NCBI GenBank assembly: GCA_037478855.1
Contig: JBBFLY010000003.1
Location: 23,119 to 87,118, forward strand
From: Rhabdothermincola sp037478855
GTDB lineage: Bacteria; Actinomycetota; Acidimicrobiia; Acidimicrobiales; Acidimicrobilacustridaceae
Direction: 5' to 3'
Length of the DNA: 64,000 nt
The notes under the pieces are model-generated. The model worked only from the letters and a program-made list of their open reading frames with translations. It was not told the origin of the DNA and did no database searches. Within the stretch, counting starts at the first letter, position 1. The number at the start of each line of letters is the position of its first letter. A program made the translations under genes and the position numbers. Below are positions 7,400 through 15,557 of this stretch, in pieces.

Positions 7400-7756
7400 T
7401 CAGGCGGCGGCCTTCTCCGAGGACGCCTTCTTGGTGGTGGCGGGCTTGCGGGTCGCCGTCGGTTCGCTGGGCTTCACGACCTTTTCGGTGACCGGCTCGA
7501 GGGCTTCGAGGATGGCGACCACGAAGTCCCGTGAGACCTGCAGCATGCGGCTCGCGAACTCGAACTGGTTGTCGACCAGTTCTCGGGCGGTCGGGAGCTT
7601 CTCGGTGAGCTTCTCGGTCGGGAGCTCGGGGATGCGCTCCTCGACGGTGTCGACCGCCTTGCGGACGGTCTCGACGACTGGCTCCTGGAACGAGCTCACG
7701 CTCTCGACGACCTTGTCTTGGATCTCGGTCAGGCGATCGATGACGGTGCTGGACAT
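7400..7756 (-). CDS. HBHA-like coiled-coil protein with Lys/Ala-rich tail
   Basis: The 118-residue soluble helical protein starts MSSTVIDRLTEIQDKV, with heptad-like central helices (residues ~1-90) and a basic, Thr/Lys/Ala-rich C-terminus (ATRKPATTKKASSEKAAA). This is the architecture of mycobacterial heparin-binding haemagglutinin and of phasin-like granule proteins. The XRE regulator upstream (8173-8547) strongly resembles the one preceding hbhA in Mycobacterium, which supports the assignment. The start at 7756 has GGAGG upstream; longer in-frame readings have no such support. Function could be surface adhesion, lipid-body binding or nucleoid binding; the sequence does not decide. Confidence 0.7.
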   Translation of the reverse strand: MSSTVIDRLTEIQDKVVESVSSFQEPVVETVRKAVDTVEERIPELPTEKLTEKLPTARELVDNQFEFASRMLQVSRDFVVAILEALEPVTEKVVKPSEPTATRKPATTKKASSEKAAA

Positions 7757-7850
7757 GTGGATGCCTCCGGCTCGGGCCCGCTGTGCGGGCTGCGGTCTGG
7801 TCAGCGGAGCTAGCGGGGTGGGGGTGCTTGCTGAGCCGACCGTTGTGCTA

Positions 7851-7879
7851 AGTACATCAAGCAGTGATTGATTCGTCAA
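7851..7879 (-). promoter_or_regulatory. promoter of the HBHA-like gene
   Basis: On the minus strand TTGACG (7874-7879) and TGTACT (7851-7856) are spaced 17 nt apart, giving an ~88-nt leader. The -10 box overlaps a near-dyad, TGTGCTAAGTACA on the plus strand, that could be an operator for the neighbouring XRE regulator. The 415-nt gap 7757-8172 otherwise holds only the two palindromic repeats; I see no gene in it. Confidence 0.45.
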
Positions 7880-7995
7880 CCTCATGCTCGCGATTGCAAG
7901 CGTGAACCTGGTCACAGGGCTGACCCGCTGACCGGGCCAGCGGCCGGCTTCCCCAGGAACGCGCACATCGATGGTCGATCTCCCCTGCCACCTGC

Positions 7996-8054
7996 GAACC
8001 TGTCAGCCGGATGGGCGCGGGACGACATCTGGGCTGACAGGTTCGGTTTCCCGG
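7996..8054. repeat. 49-nt palindromic element, copy 1
   Basis: GAACCTGTCAGCC and its exact reverse complement GGCTGACAGGTTC flank a 23-nt centre (element 7996-8044). The flank GGTTTCCCGG is also repeated in copy 2. The centre is itself quasi-symmetric (GATG on one side, CATC on the other), so the dyad extends beyond the 13-bp arms. Confidence 0.85.
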
Positions 8055-8066
8055 TGGAGCCCGGTG

Positions 8067-8125
8067 GAACCTGTCAGCCGGATGGGCGCGGGACGACATC
8101 TGGGCTGACAGGTTCGGTTTCCCGG
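8067..8125. repeat. 49-nt palindromic element, copy 2
   Basis: This is identical over 59 nt to copy 1, in tandem at a 71-nt period. It lies between the XRE regulator and the HBHA-like gene, in the regulator's 3' region. A divergent third copy is at 15558-15606. Confidence 0.85.
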
Positions 8126-8172
8126 TTCGGCGGCCTGGGTGATCAGTTGACTCCGCAAGAGACGCGGCGGCA

Positions 8173-8547
8173 CTAGCTGCTGCGGCTGTTCGCTTCGAGA
8201 TAGCTGCGGTAGACGGCCAGCAGCGACTGGCGCTGCTCTTCGGTGAGGTTCACATCCGCCAGGATCGCCCGCTCCGTCTGCGCCGCCGCCTCTTCGGGAG
8301 CGTCACCGAGCAGACCGGCACGGGCCAGCAGCGCGTCGAGGGGGAGGTTGAGCGCGCCGGCGATGGCCTTGAGCACCCGCATCGACGGCTCGTGCAGCCC
8401 GCGCTCGAGCTGGCTCAGGTAGGGGTTCGAGACGTTGGCCCTGGCCGCGAGGTCGCGCAGCGACAGCTGGGCCTGCTGGCGTTGGGAGCGGATGAACTGT
8501 CCAAGCGCCTCCAGCTGCTCTCGGATAGCGTCGTCGGGGCGGGTCAT
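8173..8547 (-). CDS. XRE-family HTH regulator (Rv0474-like)
   Basis: The 124-residue protein has an N-terminal HTH_3 domain (residues ~10-70; FIRSQRQQAQLSLRDLAARA, NPYLSQLERG) followed by a short helical tail with EEQRQSLLAVYRSYLE. It closely resembles the regulator encoded next to hbhA in mycobacteria (Rv0474). The ATG overlaps the CDF transporter stop (ATGA), so the two are coupled, and the HBHA-like gene follows 417 nt downstream on the same strand. The regulator may control the HBHA-like promoter, but this is inferred from position. Confidence 0.85.
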   Translation of the reverse strand: MTRPDDAIREQLEALGQFIRSQRQQAQLSLRDLAARANVSNPYLSQLERGLHEPSMRVLKAIAGALNLPLDALLARAGLLGDAPEEAAAQTERAILADVNLTEEQRQSLLAVYRSYLEANSRSS

Positions 8548-9482
8548 GTCGGGTCCCCCCCGATCGACGCGACCGCACGCCGGATGTCTGGCTCGACGAA
8601 GAGTCGTCGAGCGGCGGGCACCGCCCGCCGGATGTCAGCCTCGACCTCGTCGATGGCGTCGGCCAGCTCTCGCATCGTGAGCGTGCCGTCGAACTCGACC
8701 TTGGCCGCCACCAGCAGCTCGTCAGGGCTGAGGTGCTGCGTGCGCAGACTGATCAGGCTCCGCACAGACGGGTGTCGCTCGATCGCCGCACGCATGGCGG
8801 CTTCATCGCGGTCGCTCGCTGCCTCGCCGATGAGGAGGCTCTTCATCTCGATCGCCAGCACCACGGCGATCATGAGCAGCAGAGCACCGATGCAGACCGT
8901 GCCGATGCCGTCCCACATCGAACTGCCTGTGATCGCCGCCAGCGACACGGCCACCAGCGCCAGCACCAGGCCCACCAGCGCGCCGAGGTCTTCGAGGAGC
9001 ACCACCGGGAGCTCGGGCGACTTCGACCGCCTGATGAACTCGGCCCAGCTGGCGTCGTGCTTCAGTGGCCTCGATTCCCGGATCGCCGTGCGGAACGAGA
9101 GGCTCTCGAGCACGACCGCCACGGCGAGGATCCCGATGGCCCAGCCGGGAGACTCCAGCTCGTGGGGATGGCGGAGCTTCTCGATGCCTTCGTAGAGCGA
9201 GAACATCCCACCGAGCAGGAAGAGCACCTGTGCCACGATGAACGACCAGAAGTAGCGCTCACGCCCGTAGCCGAAGTGGTGCTCCTCATCGGCCGGTCGT
9301 CGGGCTCGAGCCCCGCCGAGCAGCAGGAGCGCCTGGTTCCCGCTGTCGGCCAGGGAGTGGATGCTCTCCGCGAGCATCGACGACGCCCGCGTGGCGAGGA
9401 ATCCGAGGAACTTCGCCAGTGCGATGCCGAGGTTGGCCAGCAGAGCGGCGACGATCGCTCTCCGATCACCGGATGAGGCCAT
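8544..9482 (-). CDS. cation diffusion facilitator (CDF) transporter, SLC30A9-like
   Basis: The 312-residue membrane protein has six predicted helices followed by a cytoplasmic C-terminal domain (KVEFDGTLTMRELADAIDEVE). TM2 carries HxxxD (His42, Asp46 in IHSLADSGNQ). The TM5 site has Glu164-Asp165 (LLEDLGALVG) in place of the usual HxxxD, as in the ZnT9/SLC30A9-like branch. That change makes classical Zn/H exchange less certain. Metal specificity is unknown. It is the first gene of a CDF-XRE operon with a 4-nt overlap. Confidence 0.85.
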   Translation of the reverse strand: MASSGDRRAIVAALLANLGIALAKFLGFLATRASSMLAESIHSLADSGNQALLLLGGARARRPADEEHHFGYGRERYFWSFIVAQVLFLLGGMFSLYEGIEKLRHPHELESPGWAIGILAVAVVLESLSFRTAIRESRPLKHDASWAEFIRRSKSPELPVVLLEDLGALVGLVLALVAVSLAAITGSSMWDGIGTVCIGALLLMIAVVLAIEMKSLLIGEAASDRDEAAMRAAIERHPSVRSLISLRTQHLSPDELLVAAKVEFDGTLTMRELADAIDEVEADIRRAVPAARRLFVEPDIRRAVASIGGDPT

Positions 9483-9492
9483 GAGGGGCGTT

Positions 9493-10773
9493 TTAGCCGG
9501 TGGGAGGTCGGAGGTCGGTGCGCTCGTTCGCCCGCTCGCCCACGTCCTGTTCCGACGCGGCCGGCTCGGGGCCGGTTGCGTCGTCGAGCGTGAGCCGGGC
9601 GAGCCATGCGCCGATCGCGAGGGATGCCGTGGCGCCTGGGCTCGGCGCGTTGAGGACGTGCACCGCTCTTGGCGTTCGGGCGATGGCGAAGTCGTCGATG
9701 AGCGTGCCGTCGCGGTTGACCGCCTGTGCTCGCACCCCCGACCCGGCTGGCGTCAGATCCTCGGCTCGCAGGTCAGGGACGAGCCGTCGCAGGTCGCGAA
9801 GGAGCAGCCGCCGGCTCAGGGAGCGGGCGATCTCCCCGACGCCGGTGCGCCAGTACCGGGCGGCGAGACGCCAGACCGCCACGTTCCGGCCGAGGTCCAC
9901 GAGGTGTCGAGCTGACAGATCGGACCACCGGTAGCCCTCACGGGCCAGCGCCAGCACCGCGTTCGGCCCCCCATGCACCCGGCCGTCGATGCCTCGCGTG
10001 AGGTGCACGCCGAGGAACGGGAAGCGGGGATCGGGGACCGGGTAGATCAGGTGGCGGACGAGATGGGCCCGTTCGGGGACCACCTCGACGTACTCGCCGC
10101 GGAAGGGCACGATCCGCACGGTCGGCTCGATCCCGGCCCGGCGTGCGATCTCGTCACTGTGCAGACCGCCGCAGTTCACGACCCTCCGGCAGCGCAGCTC
10201 ACCGTCGCTGGTGCGCAGGATCACCGCTGACGTCTGCTCCTCGCCGGCGTCGACGGCGCATCCAAGCTGCAGTCGTACGCCGCAGCTTGTCAGCTCCGCG
10301 GCGAGTGCCTGACAGACCGCGCGGAAGTCGATCACGCCCGTCGCTGGCACGAAGAGCGCAGCGAGCGCTTCCGCATGCGGCTCGTGCTCGGCGAGACCCC
10401 TCCGGTCGAGGGGCACCACTCGCAGGCCGTTGCGCTCGCCTCGCTCGCGCAAGGCGTGCAGCGGTTCGAGCTCGCTCCGCTGGGTGGCCACGATGACCTT
10501 GCCGCAGTGCTCGATCGGGATGCCGACCTCAGCGCAGTAGGCCTCGAGCTCCGCTCGGCCGGCTGCGCACAGCCGGGCCTTGTGCGAGCCCGGTCGGTAG
10601 TAGATGCCGGAGTGCAGCACGCCGGAGTTGTGGCCGCTCTGGTGCGCAGCGGGGCGGGGCTCCTTGTCGACGACGGTGATCGTCAGTGACGGGCGGGTAG
10701 CGATCAGCGCCCGGGCCGTCGCCAGACCGACGATGCCCGCCCCGATCACCACCACGTCCGCGTCGGTGGTCAC
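9493..10773 (-). CDS. lhgO: L-2-hydroxyglutarate oxidase (FAD-dependent, DAO fold)
   Basis: The 426-residue flavoprotein oxidises L-2-hydroxyglutarate to 2-oxoglutarate, passing electrons to the quinone pool or oxygen. The N-terminal Rossmann motif is GAGIVGLATA. The family hallmark HQSGHNSGVLHSGIYYRPGS follows, and the substrate-domain segments VPFRGEYVEV and LGVHLTRGIDGRVHGGPNA are also characteristic. The GTG start at 10773 is 7 nt after the pyrophosphatase stop; a longer frame would run through ppa and is rejected. The two genes probably form one transcript. Confidence 0.9.
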   Translation of the reverse strand: MTTDADVVVIGAGIVGLATARALIATRPSLTITVVDKEPRPAAHQSGHNSGVLHSGIYYRPGSHKARLCAAGRAELEAYCAEVGIPIEHCGKVIVATQRSELEPLHALRERGERNGLRVVPLDRRGLAEHEPHAEALAALFVPATGVIDFRAVCQALAAELTSCGVRLQLGCAVDAGEEQTSAVILRTSDGELRCRRVVNCGGLHSDEIARRAGIEPTVRIVPFRGEYVEVVPERAHLVRHLIYPVPDPRFPFLGVHLTRGIDGRVHGGPNAVLALAREGYRWSDLSARHLVDLGRNVAVWRLAARYWRTGVGEIARSLSRRLLLRDLRRLVPDLRAEDLTPAGSGVRAQAVNRDGTLIDDFAIARTPRAVHVLNAPSPGATASLAIGAWLARLTLDDATGPEPAASEQDVGERANERTDLRPPTG

Positions 10774-10780
10774 GGGTCGG

Positions 10781-11296
10781 TCAGCCGCGGTAGCGCGCCC
10801 GTGAGGCCTCGATCTCGGCCCATGCTGCCTCCCGCCCCTCCCAGCCCGCGACGATCGAGTACTTCTCCGGCTCCAGGTCCTTGTAGATCGTGAAGAAGTG
10901 GCGGATCTCCGCGAGGAGGTTCTCGTGGAGATCGACGATGTCGTAGGTCTCGCTGAACCGGGGATCCCGGGGGTCGACGCAGATGATCTTGGCGTCGCGG
11001 CCCTTCTCGTCCTCCATCCACAGGACCCCAACCGGGCGGGCGGTCACGATGCAGCCGGGGAACGTTGGATCCTCGAGCAGGACGAGCGCGTCGAGGGGGT
11101 CCTGATCTTCGGCGAGCGTGTCGGGGACGAACCCGTAGTCAGTGGGGTAGACGGTCGCGGAGAACAACCGACGATCGAGGCGGATGCGCCCCGTCTCGTG
11201 GTCCATCTCGTACTTGTTCCGGCTTCCCTTGGGGATCTCGACGATGACGTCGATCACTTCGCTCGGGTTCGTGTCGGTCGGGTTCATGTCGAGCAT
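10781..11296 (-). CDS. ppa: inorganic pyrophosphatase, family I
   Basis: The 171-residue soluble Mg-dependent enzyme hydrolyses pyrophosphate, pulling biosynthetic reactions forward. The active-site acidic residues lie in DYGFVPDTLAEDQDPLDALVL and in MEDEKGRDAKIICVDP; the N-terminal EIPKGSRNKYE is also diagnostic. Length is normal for bacterial enzymes. Met1 (11296) or Met4 (11287) could be the start. It is divergent from the glycosyltransferase at 11422 across 125 nt. Confidence 0.97.
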   Translation of the reverse strand: MLDMNPTDTNPSEVIDVIVEIPKGSRNKYEMDHETGRIRLDRRLFSATVYPTDYGFVPDTLAEDQDPLDALVLLEDPTFPGCIVTARPVGVLWMEDEKGRDAKIICVDPRDPRFSETYDIVDLHENLLAEIRHFFTIYKDLEPEKYSIVAGWEGREAAWAEIEASRARYRG

Positions 11297-11421
11297 TCTT
11301 GCCTGGTGCGTTCACCAGGGCTGAGCCGAGGTCATCGACGCACACCGGGGTTGAGCCGGCGCGATCGAGGAAGCTGCTGCTCCCGTGAGGAGTTGGCCCC
11401 AGGAACCTGCATCCTTGAGCC

Positions 11422-12564
11422 ATGGTGGTGACCGTCGGCCTCCTCGTCGTCGGGTGGTTCGGCGGGTGGCTGCTGTTCTGGCGGCTGCCCCGGTTGCACC
11501 GGGTTCCTCAGCTCGCTGAACAGGCAGATGCCTCAGCGGTCCTCGACTGCACCGTGGTCGTACCGGCACGTGACGAGGAGCAGTCGCTTCCGGTCCTGCT
11601 CGAGTCGTTGACCGGACAAGCCCCCCGGCCCGCGGAGGTGATCGTGGTCGACGACGGCTCCACCGACCGCACCCGTGCTGTCGCCCAGTCGTTCCCCGGC
11701 GTGACGGTCGTCGACGGCGAGCCGGTTCCAGAGGGGTGGACCGGTAAGTCCTGGGCCTGTTGGCAGGGGGCGCGCCTCGCGCGGGGGCGGCTGCTGGTCT
11801 TCGTCGATGCCGACGTCTGCTTCGGAAGCAGCGCGCTCGGGCTCGTCGTCACGCGGGCCGCTTCGCAGGGAGGGCTGTTCTCGGTCGTCCCCTACCACCG
11901 GGTGCAGCGGCGTTACGAGCAGCTCTCGGCCCCGTTCTCGCTGGTCTCCGTGATGGGCGTCGGCGCAGCGGCCGTGGGCCGACCGCGGGTGCATGGCGCG
12001 TTCGGCCCCTGCCTGGCCTGTTCGATCGAGGACTACTTCGAGGTCGGTGGACACCGATCGGTTCGGGATCGGGTGATCGACGACGTTGCGCTGGCTGAGC
12101 GCTTCTCGGCGCGCGGCCTTCCTGTTGAGGTGGTGGGAGGCGGCGACGCGATCTCGTATCGCATGTACCCCTCGGGGCTCGCTCAGCTGGTGGAGGGATG
12201 GTCGAAGAACATGGCTGCCGGCGCCGGGTCGCTGCCGTGGGGGCGACAGCTGGTGGTGGCATCTTGGGTCGCAGCGTCGTTGTCCTCGCTTCAGCTCGGA
12301 TTGCAGGCAGCCCTGGCCGGTTCGCCCTCACAGGCCCTGGTCGCGTCTGTCGCGTGGGGGGCCTTCGCGGTCCAGCAGCGGGTGATGCTCAGGCAGCTGG
12401 GATCGTTCCGTCGCTGGGTGGCGGTGCTCCATCCCTTCATGACGGTGTTCTTCGCCGGTGTGTTCCTGAGGTCGCTGTGGCTGACAGTCGTGCGCGGTCA
12501 CGTCCGTTGGCGTGGGCGCACGATCCCCGTCCGCTCCGCTTCGCCGTCGCCGGTGGATGGGTGA
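11422..12564 (+). CDS. family 2 glycosyltransferase, CrtQ-like
   Basis: The 380-residue membrane-associated GT-A enzyme resembles CrtQ, which glycosylates 4,4'-diaponeurosporenoate in staphyloxanthin-type pathways. One N-terminal helix (residues ~3-22) precedes the GT2 core (TVVVPARDEEQSLP, VVDDGSTDRT). Further motifs are the metal-binding DAD (VFVDADVCF) and the acceptor-side motif DDVALAERF; C-terminal helices follow. The next gene is a CrtO-like acyltransferase, overlapping by 8 nt, which supports a carotenoid or related isoprenoid-acid glycoside. No carotenoid-backbone gene is in the window. CATCCT lies 6 nt before the ATG, a degenerate version of the local leaderless box. Confidence 0.8.
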   Translation: MVVTVGLLVVGWFGGWLLFWRLPRLHRVPQLAEQADASAVLDCTVVVPARDEEQSLPVLLESLTGQAPRPAEVIVVDDGSTDRTRAVAQSFPGVTVVDGEPVPEGWTGKSWACWQGARLARGRLLVFVDADVCFGSSALGLVVTRAASQGGLFSVVPYHRVQRRYEQLSAPFSLVSVMGVGAAAVGRPRVHGAFGPCLACSIEDYFEVGGHRSVRDRVIDDVALAERFSARGLPVEVVGGGDAISYRMYPSGLAQLVEGWSKNMAAGAGSLPWGRQLVVASWVAASLSSLQLGLQAALAGSPSQALVASVAWGAFAVQQRVMLRQLGSFRRWVAVLHPFMTVFFAGVFLRSLWLTVVRGHVRWRGRTIPVRSASPSPVDG

Positions 12565-13081
12565 GGTGAGCGAGCTGATGCGACCGGCGCAGCTCTCGGT
12601 CGGCTGGCTGGTGCTGATCGACTCGCTGGTCTGGCTCGGAGCGAGCCTCCTCGTGGGTCTGCTCGCGCATCGGACGCCGCTCGCTTGGCTCGGGCGTGAC
12701 CACCTGCTCACGAGGCTCCGTCGCTTCGAGTGTGATGGCCGCTGGTACGAGCGTCAGCTGCACATCAAGCGTTGGAAGGACCGGTTGCCTGAGGCGGGGG
12801 ACTTCTTCGCCGGCGGGTTCTCCAAGCGGTCGCTTCCCAGCTCCGACCCGGCTGTGTTGCGGCGCTTCGTGGCTGAGACCAGGCGTGCAGAGCTCACCCA
12901 CTGGGCGCTGCTCGCGCTGGGCCCGGTCTTCTTCCTGTGGAACCCGTGGTGGCTCGCGCTGGCGATGGTGCTCTACGCGATCGTCGCCAACGTGCCCTGC
13001 CTGCTGGTCCAGCGCTACAACCGTGCTCGGCTGGAGCGGGTCCTGCGTCGCTCGCCCGGGGTGCCAGAATGCCCGCCGTGA
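12557..13081 (+). CDS. CrtO-like glycosyl-carotenoid acyltransferase
   Basis: The ~174-residue membrane protein matches the family of glycosyl-4,4'-diaponeurosporenoate acyltransferases. Conserved segments are IKRWKDRLPEAGDFF, GGFSKRSLP, FVAETRRAELTHW, NPWW and VQRYNRARL. Hydrophobic stretches lie near residues 15-33 and 115-150. The start at 12557 overlaps the glycosyltransferase stop; Met8 (12578) is an alternative. The pair would attach a sugar and then an acyl chain to an isoprenoid carboxylic acid. Confidence 0.8.
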   Translation: MGEVSELMRPAQLSVGWLVLIDSLVWLGASLLVGLLAHRTPLAWLGRDHLLTRLRRFECDGRWYERQLHIKRWKDRLPEAGDFFAGGFSKRSLPSSDPAVLRRFVAETRRAELTHWALLALGPVFFLWNPWWLALAMVLYAIVANVPCLLVQRYNRARLERVLRRSPGVPECPP

Positions 13082-14112
13082 GGGTCGAGAAGCTGGCAAC
13101 GGTCGACGCGTTCGTCGTGTTCGATCTCGAGGAGGCGGAGACGGCATGGGGAGTCGTCCGGTCGGCCCCGAAGATCCTCGTCGACGGTGCGATCTGGCTG
13201 GCTCGCACCCGGACCTACCAGTTGGCTTCGTTTGAGCTGCGGATCGGTGGAGCCTCGGCCGGCATCAACGCCCAGGCTGCGGACGTGGATGCGGCCGTCG
13301 AGCGGTTCGTCGAGGAGGTCCGGCCCTGGGTGGCGGCCCACCGCTTCCTACCTGATCCGGGTAGGGGGGTGAGCCTCGCTGATCTCGAACTGCTTCGCTC
13401 CGACGACCCCCGGGGCGCTGGCTACTTCGAGCATCGCGATGCGCTCACGGCGTTGGGCCTCGCGGAGGCCGGCTCGACCGCCCTCGGTGGGCTCGACGGG
13501 CGGCGCGCGGCCGTGGAGTGCTTCGATGCCGTGGGGCCGCTGCTCATCGACGAGCTCGTGGAGCGCGGCGCGAAGGTGGTCGCGGTGGGCACGGCGAAGG
13601 GCACGGTCGTGTCGTCGGAGGGCCTGGACCCGGCGCAGGTGGCCGGCTGCTGGGCGCAGTACGGCCCGGAGCTGGTCGAGCATCTCGGCCGGCCGATCTC
13701 CCCTGCGGCTGATCTGCCTGGGGTCGAGGTCGACGGGCTCTTCCTCGGGTCGAAGGCGGGTCTGCTCGACCATCACGTCGCGGGCGGCGTGCGGGCGGGC
13801 GTGGTCGTCCCGACCGGCCCGGTGCCGGTCACTGCGAAGGCGCTCGCGATCCTGCGTCGGCGTGGCATCGAGGTCCTCCCCGACTTCGTCACCACGGCCG
13901 GTTCGCTGTTCGGCGCGCCTTCCGTGGTCGGCGTTGATGCCACCTCGAGTGAGGTCGAGGTGATCCGGGATCTCGTGACCCGTCGGATCTCCGAGGTGCT
14001 CGCTGAGGTTCGCGTTCATGAGGACGGGGCGCTGCTGGCGGCGTGCTACCGGGCGGAGTCGTTCTTGCGCACCTGGTGTCACCAGCTGCCGTTCGGCCGT
14101 CCGCTTGCCTGA
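13069..14112 (+). CDS. Leu/Glu-dehydrogenase-like protein lacking the catalytic lysines
   Basis: The 347-residue protein has the two-domain layout of Glu/Leu/Phe/Val dehydrogenases. An N-terminal substrate domain contains LARTRTYQLA and RIGGASAGI. A Rossmann domain follows (GLDGRRAAVECFDAVGPLL, VAVGTAKGTV). In active enzymes the aligned motifs read TYK and GGGK; here they are TYQ (Gln51) and GGAS (Ser63), so both catalytic lysines appear lost. It is therefore probably not an amino-acid dehydrogenase; a binding, regulatory or repurposed role is possible. The ATG at 13069 has GGGGTG upstream; GTG 13078, overlapping the previous stop, is an alternative. It may be cotranscribed with the CrtQ/CrtO-like genes. 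Confidence 0.75.
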   Translation: MPAVRVEKLATVDAFVVFDLEEAETAWGVVRSAPKILVDGAIWLARTRTYQLASFELRIGGASAGINAQAADVDAAVERFVEEVRPWVAAHRFLPDPGRGVSLADLELLRSDDPRGAGYFEHRDALTALGLAEAGSTALGGLDGRRAAVECFDAVGPLLIDELVERGAKVVAVGTAKGTVVSSEGLDPAQVAGCWAQYGPELVEHLGRPISPAADLPGVEVDGLFLGSKAGLLDHHVAGGVRAGVVVPTGPVPVTAKALAILRRRGIEVLPDFVTTAGSLFGAPSVVGVDATSSEVEVIRDLVTRRISEVLAEVRVHEDGALLAACYRAESFLRTWCHQLPFGRPLA

Positions 14113-14146
14113 TCGCCGCTGGCAGGAAGCACGCGGTCGCGGCGCG

Positions 14147-14152
14147 TACGCT
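14147..14152 (+). promoter_or_regulatory. -10 box (TACGCT), leaderless promoter of the photolyase gene
   Basis: TACGCT, then 6 nt, then the ATG at 14159. No ribosome site is present between them, consistent with a leaderless transcript. Confidence 0.55.
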
Positions 14153-14158
14153 CCAGCC

Positions 14159-15547
14159 ATGCCCGGATCCGAGGAGATCGCGGTCGTCTGGTTTCGTCGT
14201 GATCTGCGCCTCGATGACAATCCTGCTTGGGCTGCGGCCACCTCGGAGCGCAGGGCGGTCGTCCCGCTCTTCGTGGTCGATCCGCGGCTGCTCGACGGGG
14301 TTGGTCCCTACCGTCGGAGGCAGCTGCTCGCCACCGTGCAGGCGCTCGACTACGACCTGTTCGACCGGGTGGGTGGTCGACTGCTGGTCCGTGTCGGGGA
14401 TCCGGCCGTGGTCGTCCCGCAGATCGTGGCCCGGTATCGGGCCGGCTCGCTCTATCTCAATGCCGATGTGAGCGCCTTCGCCGCCCGGCGGGACAGCCGG
14501 GTGGCGAAGGCGCTCGACGTTCCCGTCCAGAGCTTCTACGGCACGCTGGTCCACCCACCGGGATCGGTCGTGACCACCAAGGGCACGCTGTCGAAGGTCT
14601 TCGGTTCCTTCTTCAAGACCTGGCGCCGGATGCCGCTCGATCCGTGGCCGGAGCCCGGTGATGCCGTGGTGCTCGACCATCCCGGCGAGCCGCTGCCGGC
14701 ACTGGACGGCCCTGCGCCGGTGCCGGAGGGTGAGCGTGAGGCCCGCGCCCGCCTCGAGGCGTTCGCCAGCATCGTCGACCACTACGGGGATGACCGCGAC
14801 CGGCTCGATCGTCCGGCGACCTCCCGCCTTTCGGTGGACCTCAGGTACGGCACGCTCTCACCGCGCACCGTGCTCGAGGTGGTCGGTGACACCACACCCG
14901 GTCGCGAGGCCTTCGTCCGCCAGTTGGCCTGGCGGGACTGGTTCGCGCATCTGCTGGCGGAGATGCCCTCGCTGCGAGACCGGGAGGTGAAGCGCGTCTA
15001 TGAGGGCATGCCCTGGCGCAACGACCCGGTCGAGATCGCCGCCTGGAAGGGTGGCTTCACTGGCATCCCGATCATCGATGCGGGGATGCGGGAGCTGCGG
15101 GAGACGGGCTGGATGCCCAACCGGGTGCGTCTGCTGTGCGCGTCCTTCCTGGTGAAGAACCTGCTCGTCGACTGGCGGATCGGCGAGCGTCACTTCCGTC
15201 ACCTGCTCGTCGACGGTGATGTCGCACAGAACGTGGGGAACTGGCAGTGGGTGGCGGGTACCGGCCTGGACGCCGCTCCCTTCAACCGGGTCTTCAACCC
15301 CGTCACGCAGGCCCGGCGCCATGATCCCGAGGGCACGTATGTGCGCCGATGGGTGCCCGAGCTGGCCGGCCTCGAGGGGGCGCGGGTCCATGCACCGTGG
15401 GAGCTTGATCCGGAGGAGCTGCTTCGTTCGGGGGTGAGGCTGGGCGATGACTACCCGACGCCCATCGTCGACCTGGCGGAGAGCCGGGCGAGGGCGCTCG
15501 AGGCGTACGCCCTGGTGCGGGGCACAGGGAACGCCACCGGCGGGTGA
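14159..15547 (+). CDS. phrB: deoxyribodipyrimidine photolyase (class I, FAD)
   Basis: The 462-residue light-driven DNA repair enzyme has an N-terminal antenna-binding Rossmann domain (VVWFRRDLRLDDNPA). A C-terminal FAD domain follows, with the flavin and electron-transfer motifs RQLAWRDWFAHLL, GIPIIDAGMRELRETGWMPNR and NWQWVAGTGLDAAPFNRVFNP. Length and motifs fit CPD photolyases of actinobacteria. It lies just downstream of the carotenoid-modifying genes, giving a small light/UV-protection neighbourhood. A longer in-frame upstream reading only overlaps the dehydrogenase-like gene. Confidence 0.95.
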   Translation: MPGSEEIAVVWFRRDLRLDDNPAWAAATSERRAVVPLFVVDPRLLDGVGPYRRRQLLATVQALDYDLFDRVGGRLLVRVGDPAVVVPQIVARYRAGSLYLNADVSAFAARRDSRVAKALDVPVQSFYGTLVHPPGSVVTTKGTLSKVFGSFFKTWRRMPLDPWPEPGDAVVLDHPGEPLPALDGPAPVPEGEREARARLEAFASIVDHYGDDRDRLDRPATSRLSVDLRYGTLSPRTVLEVVGDTTPGREAFVRQLAWRDWFAHLLAEMPSLRDREVKRVYEGMPWRNDPVEIAAWKGGFTGIPIIDAGMRELRETGWMPNRVRLLCASFLVKNLLVDWRIGERHFRHLLVDGDVAQNVGNWQWVAGTGLDAAPFNRVFNPVTQARRHDPEGTYVRRWVPELAGLEGARVHAPWELDPEELLRSGVRLGDDYPTPIVDLAESRARALEAYALVRGTGNATGG

Positions 15548-15557
15548 CCTCCCCACC

